Assembly: GCA_019137255.1 (NCBI GenBank)
Contig: WPDH01000261.1
Location: forward strand, 232,702-296,701
Origin: Corinectria fuckeliana
Taxonomy: Eukaryota > Ascomycota > Sordariomycetes > Hypocreales > Nectriaceae
Length of the DNA stretch: 64,000 nt
Direction: 5' to 3'
Positions 1 to 9,225 of the stretch are shown piece by piece. The position numbers and the translations under genes are program-made. Position 1 is the stretch's first letter; every line of letters starts with the position of its first letter. Below the pieces are notes generated by a model. The model saw only the letters and a list, made by a program, of their open reading frames with translations. It searched no databases and was not told the DNA's origin.

Positions 1-591
1 GACGCACTTGTTGAGCTTCCACTCGGCGGGGCGGCACTGCCACAGCTGGTGATTCCGGTCGTCGAGGCATTCCCAGTGTTTGCGGAACTCGGCGAGGCAG
101 TGGGTGTTGATGTCCTTGATGCTGTTGGGATCCGGATCGGGTCAGCGGATGTCCACCATTGTCCAAAGAAGTAAGCAGCATAATAGCAAGGGAAGTCCAA
201 TATGTGAAAATTCATTCTAGTCAAACGTACACGCTAGAGGCACATCGGGTGACTCGTCGGCCCTCCTTCAAGCACTCAAACTCTCCTCGGCCAGGGTTCT
301 CGTTCTTGCACTGCATGTAATCATCGTTGTAGTCGCGGCATCGAGCGCCGATGAAGAAGGATGCCGAGAGCAGAGGCGCCGAGCTGGCACCGATCTCCTT
401 GACAGCCGGGATACCCTCAGGGAGAGGAGTGGTGTCAATGAGCACCTGCTGGTTGAACCTGGGCCAGAGGGTTAGCCATTTGTTTTTCCCGCCATCTCCG
501 GGCGGCCCAATTGCCCTCGACCGGAGGAGCTGGGGCGATTCGGCGGGTCGGAAATCGGTGGGGAGACGTACTGAGCTCTTCGGGAGGCCAT
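1..591 (-). CDS. NDUFA8: Complex I NDUFA8-type subunit (20.8 kDa), 3' end off window
   Basis: Accessory subunit of mitochondrial NADH:ubiquinone oxidoreductase, expected on the intermembrane-space side of the membrane arm. I read three exons on the minus strand: 591-572, 458-231 and 121-1, joined by GTACGT donors and CAG acceptors (branch GCTAAC in intron 1). The joined frame gives 123 residues starting MASRRAQFNQQVLIDTT. Four CX9C pairs are visible (CRDYNDDYMQC, CLKEGRRVTRC, CLAEFRKHWEC, CRPAEWKLNKC), which is the CHCH signature of this family and implies Mia40-dependent oxidative folding. The family usually has about 180 residues, so roughly the last third lies beyond the left edge. The start is the first ATG and is set by the short seven-codon first exon. 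It is divergent from the Nup54 gene. Family assignment is firm; the tiny first exon is inferred from splice signals. Confidence 0.9.
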
Positions 592-1051
592 GGTGCTGGT
601 GTTGCGCTGCTGGACGACGAGGTTGAGGTGATTCGAGAGGCGGGAGTTGGAAGGTGAGGTCGCTCGGCTAGGATTTGATGTCGGAATTGGTTCGCTGTGA
701 TTGGCCGGCCGGTGGGGCGAGGCTGCGAGGTAGGCCACGGCTGGGCTAGGTGCGCCAAGCTATGTTTTCGCGTTCCAGCTCCAATAATTTTGAGGCACCA
801 ACAAACAAAGCGCCCTCCGACCGATCTTCAGCCTTGCAACGACGACGTCTTGAGCAGAGCCTAGCCCTTTTGTCTTTTAAAAAAAAAAAGCATCGGAAAA
901 TTGGCGCGAAACTCATCACGACCGACCCAGAGCAACATTCCTCTTGCGACTCAGCTGCGCTCCAGCTGTCAGCTCAAGCTCATCTCGAGCTGGGACTAAC
1001 CTCCGTCAACATCCCGATCTCGGATTTTGCGACACAACCACAGCCGTCGCC
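592..1051. promoter_or_regulatory. Shared divergent promoter, NDUFA8 / NUP57
   Basis: These 460 bases separate two start codons pointing away from each other and must hold both promoters. A run of eleven A residues sits at about 879-889. I saw no TATA box close to either start. The open frames crossing it look like chance. Confidence 0.6.
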
Positions 1052-2181
1052 ATGTCACTCTTCGGCCAGGCGAAGCCCTCGCTCTTTGGGCAATCCCAGC
1101 CTGCGCAAACTCCTCAACCGGTACCGCCGCCGACGTTTTCGTATCATCAGCCTCAGCCTCTAAATGGACAGCAGCAGCAGGGAAACACACTCGGCGCCTC
1201 CATGCTCGGCCAACAACAACAGACCCAGCAGATGCCTGCCCTGTCCCAGTCACAGGCGCAGCTGTCCAACTCACTATGGCAGCCCGGCAAGGAAACGCCT
1301 CGTATGTCGTCTCTCGATGCTCGCGGGCAGCTGTGGACGCCACGACACTAACTGTTACTCCCAGACCAGAAGCCTATCCTCGAGCAGATGAAGCTGGTGA
1401 CCGAGAAGTGGGATCCCGCGAACCCCAACTGCGTCTTCAAGCACTACTTCTACAACAAAGTCGACGAATCTCACGTCCCCTTCTACAAGCCCCAAGCTCA
1501 CGAGGATCCACGGGAGTGGGAGGAAGCCTTGCAGAATAAGCCCGCGCCGGGTTTCATGCCCGTGCTTTGCTCCGGATACGCGGGCGTCGCCGACCGCCTC
1601 AAGACGCAAAAGCGAGCCGTGTCCGAATTCAACACTCGATTGCACCAGATCAATGGCAGCCTCGACGCCATCCTACAGCGCCACGAGCTCGAGACCGAGG
1701 TGAGGGCCGTGGCTGCGCGGAGACGACAGACGACCATCAGCGAGCGGTGCCTCGCGCTGGCCGCCCGAGTCCAGGTCCTGCGGAATCGGGGCTACGCGCT
1801 GAGCGGAGACGAGGACGACTTGAACAGCCGGCTGCAGACCCTCGAGAGGGAGGTGCAGGATCCTGCCGTCGGTGCGCGAGAGGAGGAGCTGTGGAGCAGA
1901 CTCATTGTTCTGCGGGGGTACGCGGACCAGCTGAATAAAGAGATGGACAAGCCCGCGGGAGGAGATGGAGAGGCCTTGGACGCAGAGACGGAAGTCAAGG
2001 CGAAGAGGGTAAGTCGGTGTGCTTGGTCTGACAAGAATGCATGAAACTAACAACAGACGTTATATAGGTATTGGAAGATTACGAGAAGCAGCTTCAGCAC
2101 CTGAAGAAGGAGCTGGAGGCTTTGGCTGTCGATTACATGGAGTGGGAAAAGAGCAGAAACCCTCACTCGCGGTCGAGGTAA
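1052..2181 (+). CDS. NUP57: Nucleoporin Nup54/Nup57 homolog
   Basis: Structural FG nucleoporin of the central channel (Nup62-Nup58-Nup54 type complex) at the nuclear pore. Three exons: 1052-1301, 1365-2008 and 2068-2181, with GTATGT and GTAAGT donors and a CTAAC branch in both introns, giving 335 residues. The N-terminus (about 1-84) is Gln/Pro-rich with SLFGQ-type FG repeats, but only two clear ones, which is few for the family. Residues about 85-300 are the conserved alpha/beta and helical region, including EDPREWEEALQNKPAPGFMP and coiled-coil-like segments. The last exon codes a Lys/Glu-rich helix ending NPHSRSR. For exon 3 I used the second AG (TATATAG), because the earlier CAACAG acceptor gives an early stop. 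The start is the first ATG of the long frame, at CGCCATGTCACTC. Family assignment is good; the low FG content is the odd point. Confidence 0.88.
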
Positions 2182-2671
2182 TTGAGACTCGTAATGGGGG
2201 GCTAGTCAGCATTGGAGCTAAAAGAGGAGTACATGGACTGTTTCAAGGTTGTTAATTTTTGGTTGTATCATGAAAAGAATAGGAACAAGCGACTCCTGGC
2301 CGATCATTCTGGACAGTAAGCTGGGATAGAGCCATCCTTGGATGAACATTCAGGTGGCCAACGCGATGATAAACCAGCCGGAACTACCGTGTGTTTTTAT
2401 TGCACAATCCGCACGCTTTGATAGTGTATGTGTAGGGAGGAAGACCGAGCTGTATGGACCCATCCAAGCCGTATGATGGTACATATATGCGCCGTGAGCC
2501 GCCATCTACCAAGCCGCCCGTTCATATCGTACAAGGAGCGCCATCCTCCGAGGCCCACGGCGACAATATCCGTCACTGCCATTCACTCCCTCTGCCCTCT
2601 AGATCGATTCTAATCCATCCTGGTATTACTCGTAGTGGGGTGGTGGGCGGTGTATGCTAATCGTCAAACAT
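2182..2671. other. Convergent intergenic region, NUP57 / TOM5
   Basis: The two flanking genes converge here, so it should hold both 3' UTRs. The open frames on either strand lack motifs and splice logic. Nothing else was recognised. Confidence 0.5.
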
Positions 2672-2931
2672 CTAAAAGACCTTGCCGGCGAGGTCGATGG
2701 CGAAGGGGGCTGGCGGGCCAATTAGTGGCATCTGCTATCGGCGCATCGGTGGACATACAGAGGTACAGAAGGACAGCAGTGGCAACGGCCTGCTGGACGG
2801 TGAAGTTGGCCTCGCCCTCGAGGGCGCGGATCTCCTCCTGGGACTGCTGGGGGGGTGCGACTGCGAAGGGTGGTCAGCTTCCGGCGCTCAATGGCAGCGG
2901 ATACTGGGGCCGACGTACATCCGCCGAACAT
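2672..2931 (-). CDS. TOM5: Tom5, small subunit of the mitochondrial outer-membrane translocase
   Basis: A 50-residue tail-anchored subunit of the TOM import complex. It is easily missed because it is split into exons of 13, 102 and 38 nt (2931-2919, 2860-2759, 2709-2672). Both donors are canonical (GTACGT, GTATGT) and the acceptors are TCGCAG and CGCCAG; all three phases agree. The protein starts MFGGFAPPQQSQEEIRALEG and ends with the segment VQQAVATAVLLYLSPFAIDL then AGKVF. An acidic helix followed by one C-terminal membrane segment, and the MFGGF start, match filamentous-fungal Tom5 as I remember it. It converges on NUP57 and has its own upstream region to the right. No other family I know fits this size and layout. 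Transcript evidence would be needed for the 13-nt first exon. Confidence 0.82.
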
Positions 2932-4548
2932 GTTGTCTGCTGGTGGTTTTGTTGGAAAAGGATAGTGGGAGGTTCCGGGTTGAGGAAGCAAGGGTTCTGG
3001 AGCTTCTGGCTTGGCTATGATGCTATCACGGATTCGAATTCAGTTGTGTCTAATAATGCTTAAAAAAATTGGCACATGCAATATCGCGCTCGAGCGCACG
3101 GGCCACTGTAGCTGTCGACCCCAGAAGGCGCCTCGAGACCACTTCGGGCCGAGAATCCCGGAGGTGGGCGGAGCGTATCGATAAGAGAGAATTTCGTGGA
3201 AGGGATCGTGCATATTGCCAAGCATTGTAATAGTTTGTCCACTTCATGATTTTGCCGTATGAAGGCAATACTAAGAGCCGTGATTCCTGCTGCTAGGAGC
3301 ACTTCGTGTCCTACTCTTCCCTTCTTTCTGTTCAAGATCCCATCTGTAATTATTTAAAGCACACTCAGTGACGTACGGGTCAAGCTACAAAGGGACTTGC
3401 AGTATACTCTTTGCGAATAATCAATAGTCCCAGGTAACACCCTAACCTTGCCAACACTTCGTTGCTTAGTAACAAGTCCCATTATCACCATGGCCCCGAG
3501 ACAGGATCTTTGTCCGTAGCCGCGGCCTCTCCGTAGTTTCGCCTTGGGCTTTGACGAGAGGCGTCTTCCTTGCGTCGTGGGGGGTACACCTAGCGGAATT
3601 GAAGCAATTTTAACATTTCGACAAGAACAAAAGATCCATTAATATGGCTGAAACCAAGTAGTTTACTATAAGAGACTTATCGGCTTACGAGACAGGCCAT
3701 CCCAAGAACGTTATGGAGCTTCCTAAAGAGAGGATTTAGGGCAAGACGCTCACTGAGACTGAGACTATCCGTAACTTTGAAGCCCGCCTTCGCGAGAACA
3801 CGGGATTGAGAAGAGGGATGTTCTCACATGAATGCGCCACATCCACTGGTGGGTTTCATTCAAGGCGGCGGTGACGACAAGTGGATGCAGCTATGCTCCC
3901 GCGAGGAGGTCGTATACTACCTGCAGTTGCTCGTATCGATGACAGCAAGTCCCCCTTCGGTCTGGAGCGTAGCTGATTCCACTGCCTTCCAGCATACAGC
4001 GATCTTAGCATCTCCTGCATGTGCCCTCCAGTCGAGTATACGACTCTGCGTAAGAGATATAGAGACAGTAATCCAGATCGAGACGTGATACTGGTTCCAA
4101 TATCTAGCTAGGAGAGAAAACAATCGCGCTATTAGTTTCAGTTTCAGTTTTCTATTTCTGCATAATCATGCACGTAGAGGTAGATGCTACAGCTGTGCCT
4201 CTCTTTTTCAGGTTCCTTTTGGTTCAAGTTCATAGCTCATCATCATTGGTGCTTAGCAGCTTGAGAAGCTGGTACTCTTATCGTCTTGAAAGGAAATAGG
4301 GGCTTTGGAGGTACGCTCGCATAAAGATGAAATTTGATATCAAGACATTTGCTCTTTATGTGCTCAACGTTTTGTCTTAAAGTATCACGAGGACAGGGAT
4401 AAAAAGTCATAAACGTTACACCTAGGGTATCAATCCCCTGGTTCTATTTTGTTCGTTGATTGTCGTAAAACCTCGCAGTCATCTGCCTTCTATATACGCC
4501 CATGTTTTCATCCCTGCTACCCCTTGTTTTCGTTCTCCTTGCACAGCG
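2932..4548. other. Intergenic region, AT-richer, with one decayed reading frame
   Basis: This stretch holds the TOM5 promoter and the 3' flank of SQT1. From about 3340 to 4440 it is clearly AT-richer than the flanking genes. A broken coding-like frame at 3644-3870 is listed separately. No other gene was recognised. Confidence 0.45.
3644..3870 (+). pseudogene. Possible decayed ORF with two in-frame TAG codons
   Basis: Starting at an ATG, one frame reads as coding-like peptide (for example YETGHPKNVMELPKERI and ETETIRNFEARLRENTGLRR) broken by TAG codons at 3659-3661 and again after PKERI, before ending at TGA. Both TAGs could be former CAG codons changed by C-to-T, as expected of RIP or simple decay. 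I recognise no family. It may equally be a chance frame. Confidence 0.25.
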
Positions 4549-6072
4549 TCACGCCTCAAAAACCAAGGACACACCATCATCACCCGCCGTCACCAACCGC
4601 TCGCCCGTCTCGCCCTGCACGAAGCCCAGAACACCTCCGCCTTCACCGTCACCACGATGGCCCTTCCACTCCTTGGTTAGGCCGGCCTCGACGGCGGTAG
4701 CAGCTGCGTTGGGATTGGTGGGACCGGCGCCGCGGATGTCCCATCGGCGCACGACGCCGTCCATGCCGCAGCTGGTCAGCAGCCACGAGTTGCGGACCCA
4801 CTCGACCTTGACGACCGAGTGCTCCTCGTGCGCGCCGGCGATGCGGCGACGGACGGCGAAGCGACGGGTCGCGTCGTAGATGACAATGGAGCCGTCGACG
4901 GAGCCGGCGGCGAGGAGGGTTGTGGGAGGAGAGACGGAAGCGAGGGTGACAGAAAGCGATTCGACACTGTCGGCGCCCGTCTGTAGGGCGGCGAGGAGCT
5001 GGCCACCAGTGGTTGGGTCGGCGGTAGTCTTGCCTCCAGCCCCGCGGCTGCGACCCTGCGACTGAGCGGCACCCGAGGCGAGACGCGGGAGAGAGACGAT
5101 CCTGATGGCACCGGCGGCACCACCGACAGCGACAAAGGCGCCCTTGGGATCAACGGCGATAGAGTACAGTCCGCCCTCGACCTCGAAGCGCTGGTCCTCG
5201 CCGTTCATGCCGATAACAGTCTGGCCGTTGTCGCCCACAATGCCCTTGGCAGTAGCTTCGCCCCAAACATCCCAGACGTAGAGACTGCTGTCCTCGGAAA
5301 CGGTCGCCAGTAGCAGGCCATCGGGCGTCCAGGCACCCGCAGTGCAGGCGCCAGTGTGGAGGAAGTAGGACTGGACGATCTGGAGGGGGTTCGCAGAGTC
5401 GGAGGGATCGATGGTGTAGACCCAAACGGAGCCGTCGGAGGCGCCGAGCGCGATGGTGTTGGGGTTTGAGGGCGACGGGCAAGCAGCGATCCAGTTGACC
5501 TCGGGGACCTCCTGGGCCTCGCCGACGAAGTCCATCTTGAGAGGCGAGCCGGGCTTCGTCGTGGCCTTCCACGCGCGTATCCTGCCGTCGAGGCCGCCGC
5601 TGACGAGGACTTCGCCGCTAGGGAGTGTCCAGGCGAGGGTGTTGATCGAGTCGGAGTGGCCGTCGAGGCTGAAGAGTGAGTCGAGCTGGGTGCTCTTGGG
5701 GCCCTCGGCGGCGGCGGGGTCACTGGCATAGCTGGCGGGCAGGACGGGGCGCGAAGGGGCAGCGGAGGTGTCGAAGACCCAACCAGCGCCGGGGGCGTCA
5801 TCTTCCTGGCCGGCGGAGCCACCAACGGCGATGAGGCTCGGGTGGACGGGGTGCTGGGCGATGGTGAAGAGGGAGTCTTGGGGGATGTCGAAGTAAGCGA
5901 TGGAGTCGTTCTCGAGGTTGAGTTCTTCATCTTCGTCATTGTCCGAATCCATGGCAAGGTCGTCGCCCTCGGGGATCTCCTCGGCGACCTCATCGGGGTC
6001 GAGCATGTCGTCAAGGTCTTCGACATCGTCGACCGGGGGGTCGCGAGGATCGCGGGGGTTGGAGGACGACAT
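4549..6072 (-). CDS. SQT1: Ribosome assembly WD40 protein Sqt1 (AAMP-like)
   Basis: Predicted chaperone of ribosomal protein uL16 (Rpl10) in late 60S assembly. Intronless, 507 residues from the ATG at 6072. An in-frame upstream ATG at 6138 would add 22 residues, but the second start better fits the family N-terminus. Residues 1-60 are very acidic (runs such as DDVEDLDDMLDPDEVAEEIP), as in Sqt1. The rest is a WD40 propeller with blades marked by LDGHSDSINTLAWTLPSGEV, GGLDGRIRAWKA, WTPDGLLLATVSEDSSLYVW, DGSIVIYDATRR and a closing LVTAGDDGVSLVFEA. Yeast Sqt1 is somewhat shorter (about 430 residues); the excess lies in the acidic arm and in a Gly/Ser/Ala-rich linker (GAAQSQGRSRGAGG). AAMP-type WD40 proteins are the main alternative and belong to the same family. 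Confidence 0.87.
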   Translation of the reverse strand: MSSSNPRDPRDPPVDDVEDLDDMLDPDEVAEEIPEGDDLAMDSDNDEDEELNLENDSIAYFDIPQDSLFTIAQHPVHPSLIAVGGSAGQEDDAPGAGWVFDTSAAPSRPVLPASYASDPAAAEGPKSTQLDSLFSLDGHSDSINTLAWTLPSGEVLVSGGLDGRIRAWKATTKPGSPLKMDFVGEAQEVPEVNWIAACPSPSNPNTIALGASDGSVWVYTIDPSDSANPLQIVQSYFLHTGACTAGAWTPDGLLLATVSEDSSLYVWDVWGEATAKGIVGDNGQTVIGMNGEDQRFEVEGGLYSIAVDPKGAFVAVGGAAGAIRIVSLPRLASGAAQSQGRSRGAGGKTTADPTTGGQLLAALQTGADSVESLSVTLASVSPPTTLLAAGSVDGSIVIYDATRRFAVRRRIAGAHEEHSVVKVEWVRNSWLLTSCGMDGVVRRWDIRGAGPTNPNAAATAVEAGLTKEWKGHRGDGEGGGVLGFVQGETGERLVTAGDDGVSLVFEA

Positions 6073-6775
6073 GATGGCGGGGTAGTTTGCCGAGTAGCTC
6101 GAGAGGAGGTGAGATGGGCGGGGAGCGAGCTCCGGCAAGAAAGAGGGAGCAGTGAAGACTCGGCAGTCAGTCCGCCGTGGTCGTGGGCTGCAGGGTATTT
6201 ATTGTCTGGTGTCTGCTGCTGTTGCTTGATAAGCAGTCGTCGGGTGGTGTTTTTTTCCAGCTGGTTGTTGATGGACAAGGAATTTTTTCGAAACTGCGGG
6301 GTGGCGGTGACATAATGCGGGACTCAAGAGACCGCCCATTTGGACTAAGCATGCCCCTTCGGACACCTTCGGACTACCCATAGCACTGAACGACCGGCCA
6401 TTATGCGTCGGCATGTCGATAGGTAAGTCGACAATCTCAAGATAAAGAGAGGGAGAGAAAAGGCTCACGCCGTTTAGTTTATACAAATAATGCTTTCAAA
6501 ATCATGAATCGGAAATCGGCTATTGATTGCAGGAAGTGTGCTTGAAAGGCTACCAGAGAACTCCTTGGTATCAACAACTCCTCGCAGAAGAAATGAATTA
6601 CAATTTGAAGCCAGTTTACATTGAGTGTTTTTGTGCCATTGTTTCTAGTGGTATATTTGTTGTCTTTGGCAGCATTTGTCGCTGATCTCGCTCAGTCTCT
6701 TTCTTGTACGTTTCTCTTTCAGGCGCTGCAACTTCTCCCCTCCATAGCCACCAACCCCCCTTGTTCATATCACTG
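6073..6775. other. Intergenic region upstream of SQT1
   Basis: The 703 bases between the SQT1 start and the end of the membrane-protein gene hold the SQT1 promoter. They include AT-rich stretches and T-rich runs near 6240-6260 and 6620-6730. No gene was recognised. Confidence 0.5.
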
Positions 6776-7717
6776 TCACGACCGCGGCGCATCGTTTCTC
6801 TCGTTTGAAGATGGCGCATCTGCCTTACTCAACCCCGCTGTGCCAAACTCCGGCGATGGCATTGTCTCCGTGTCAGCTGTCTTTGGCAGGTCTCCTGGAA
6901 GCTCAACGAAGACTGCGGGAGTCGGTAGTTCCTGCGGTGGCGCCTGTTGCGACCCATATAGCTCGCCCACCATAGCGTCTGGCGATAGCTCCTTGGGAGC
7001 GTCGGTGTTTGTCGAGGCTGCCGCGAGACGGTGCTTGTGCCGACGGAACCAGAAGAAGAAGCCAATGAGGGCTGCAATGGCCAGCACGGGTATCACGACG
7101 GCGATGGCGACTATGGCTCCCGTCGCTAGGCCTCCTGAGTCCCCATCGTCGACTGAATTTGTGGTTGCTGCTATGCCTCGCGATTGCGTCGTGGTCGAAG
7201 TCGCGGTCGAGGGAAGGTCGCTCGATTCGTAAACCATGCGCAACCCGTAGGCGTTGATGCCGTCAAGGCCGGACATGGTGACGGCCTCGGTCATGGTGCT
7301 CGTGGAGCTGCCATTCATCGACGTGGACGTGACCAGCAACACCGTCCTTTGCGAGCCAGCGCTCCATGTGCAGAACATGCTCTCCCACGCGTCCGACAGC
7401 CCCTCCGGGTGGGGCACGCAGGTCAGGGCCAAGCTACCGCGCGTCGGGCAGCATGTGATGGTGTAGGCAGTGGCATCGCTGCCGTCGGAGCGGGTGCACG
7501 ACGACGGCGCCGCGTAGCCCGAGGGACAATCGTACCCGGGGGAGTAGTAGGCCGAAGGCGCCGGATCGAAGCCGTGAGGGAGGCATGATGTCGCCAGGTC
7601 GAGGCCGACGACGGCTTCGCTGGAGACGTCGGAACAGGCGGGTGCCGGGGTGTATGTGGCGGGGATGGTTCCCACGAAGCTGATGTTGCCGCTGGTGATG
7701 GAGGTCATGGCGGCCAT
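6776..7717 (-). CDS. Single-pass membrane protein with Cys-rich ectodomain
   Basis: Intronless, 313 residues, no specific family recognised. Residues 1-120 hold eight cysteines (about 28, 45, 64, 74, 89, 90, 100, 116). A Ser/Thr-rich stalk follows (about 128-190), suited to O-glycosylation, then one strong membrane segment (about 197-223, GAIVAIAVVIPVLAIAALIG) and a basic stop-transfer FRRHKHR. The roughly 90-residue tail is Pro/Glu/Ser-rich. This layout resembles fungal wall-stress sensor-like or Mid2/WSC-like proteins, but no WSC cysteine pattern is seen. No N-terminal signal peptide is visible, so either the membrane segment acts as a reverse signal anchor or a short upstream exon is missing. 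A second ATG lies three codons in. Membrane topology is inferred; function is unknown. Confidence 0.7.
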   Translation of the reverse strand: MAAMTSITSGNISFVGTIPATYTPAPACSDVSSEAVVGLDLATSCLPHGFDPAPSAYYSPGYDCPSGYAAPSSCTRSDGSDATAYTITCCPTRGSLALTCVPHPEGLSDAWESMFCTWSAGSQRTVLLVTSTSMNGSSTSTMTEAVTMSGLDGINAYGLRMVYESSDLPSTATSTTTQSRGIAATTNSVDDGDSGGLATGAIVAIAVVIPVLAIAALIGFFFWFRRHKHRLAAASTNTDAPKELSPDAMVGELYGSQQAPPQELPTPAVFVELPGDLPKTADTETMPSPEFGTAGLSKADAPSSNERNDAPRS

Positions 7718-9225
7718 GTCTCGTCGTTCGTCCAGCCTGGTTTCTAGGCTGGCCTCTCCAATACTGGGACACTCGCACGCCCAGCTATATGCCCTATTTC
7801 CAGCTCTTCTCCTGAGTTTGGAAGGGAGTTTACTGGTAGTGTGGTTTCGCGGCGACTCAGACTCAACACCAACGATGCGTCGTACACATTAGTATGTCGC
7901 ACTCAAGCAGTACCGTACCGCCCAGGACTTTTCGCGCTCTTAGAAATCCAGCAAAGACGAAGACGGAAATTTTGATTGAAACATTGTCAGCCTGCGCCTG
8001 ATATGTCGTGGCAGATATACTAGAAGGACTAGAAGGATCCCCCCCCTGCCCGCAACGATGGCTCAGCCCTGGGGGCGGTATCCCTAGCGCAACAAGGTCT
8101 TATCCTAGAGACAGGCTAGTAGCAATAAGGGTTTAATGCTGACAGGCTTGGACTCGTTCGCAACGAGGCAGATTAGCCATAGCATGCCCCGAGATGCTCC
8201 ATTTCATATGTCCTGTCATGAATGAAGCCCAGAGTCAGGTTCTTTTCAAGCAGCCTTCCTTTCAAAGGTCTTAAATCCCATCATCCAACTCGAGGCTTTT
8301 TCGAGTCGTCGATCGCACTGCTTCCACTTGCTTTCATCGTCTGTGAAAATAACTGGCCTAGTTGCATTGATTGTGATGTTTGAAAGTGCCTTGATATCTA
8401 CAAAGGAAAGGCGGCTTGAGGCCGGCTTTATCTGCTTAATTGAGCCTGGCCCCTTTAGTGGGACTTTTACCTAAGCGAGCCAATTAGGTCCGTTCTGACC
8501 ACGACATCGTCTTTCATACTTCGTACGACTATATCCCGTGAACCAGAATTGCAGCAACGCCTCCCAACACCCTGCGCCGTTACCCGCGCCACATCCCAAT
8601 GGCCGAGTCTCACCATCCCCTCGGCACTCGCAGTTACATATCGTCCTTGTACAACGAGCATTTCATCCAGACTTCAAGTGGGAGCTGCAGCGCAACGACC
8701 TTTTCTCATGGCTCTGTGTATGCGACTGTCCACTCAAACGCAGCCCAGTTGTTAGCATCTACCAGACCAAGGAATGGGGTCAATGAGGGCTTAAGAGACG
8801 CCTGGACAGCTGCAGTGCATGTCCTGTCCGTAACAATTCATTAGACTGCTGCGTGTCACACTGATACTGTATGATGTGCCCGTTTGAACCCGTCGTATAT
8901 GATTAATTACTCCCCAAAGCATCCTGTCATGGGGATTGAGTGTGGTGCTAGGCTGTGACCTTCATAACTAGTGGGCAAGTAAGATGTATGGATAAGACCA
9001 CTTCTGCATAAAGTAGGTGATCAATTCGACCAGCAAAAAAAGAAGGTCATCGTAGCGAAGCCTACTCTCAGTCGTAAAAGCTACATTAAGACACGAAACG
9101 CCAGAGAATAAGCCGTGCCACAGCTACAGTCACGACGCCATAGGGTAGCGCCCACTGATTTCCCTTACCTCCAAGCAAAACGATCCGTATAATGCTATAA
9201 GCCAGCAACGCCCAGCAATCCTCAA
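7718..9225. other. Intergenic region, about 1.5 kb
   Basis: This holds the promoter of the membrane-protein gene and the 3' flank of SPP1. A run of C at about 8040-8046 and AT-rich parts are present. An 81-codon ATG frame at 8599-8844 has no recognisable motif and overlaps other chance frames, so it is not called as a gene. Confidence 0.5.

Noticed and set aside
5205..6278. 357-codon frame overlapping SQT1
   Set aside because: A Ser/Thr/Pro-rich shadow of the WD40 gene in another frame.
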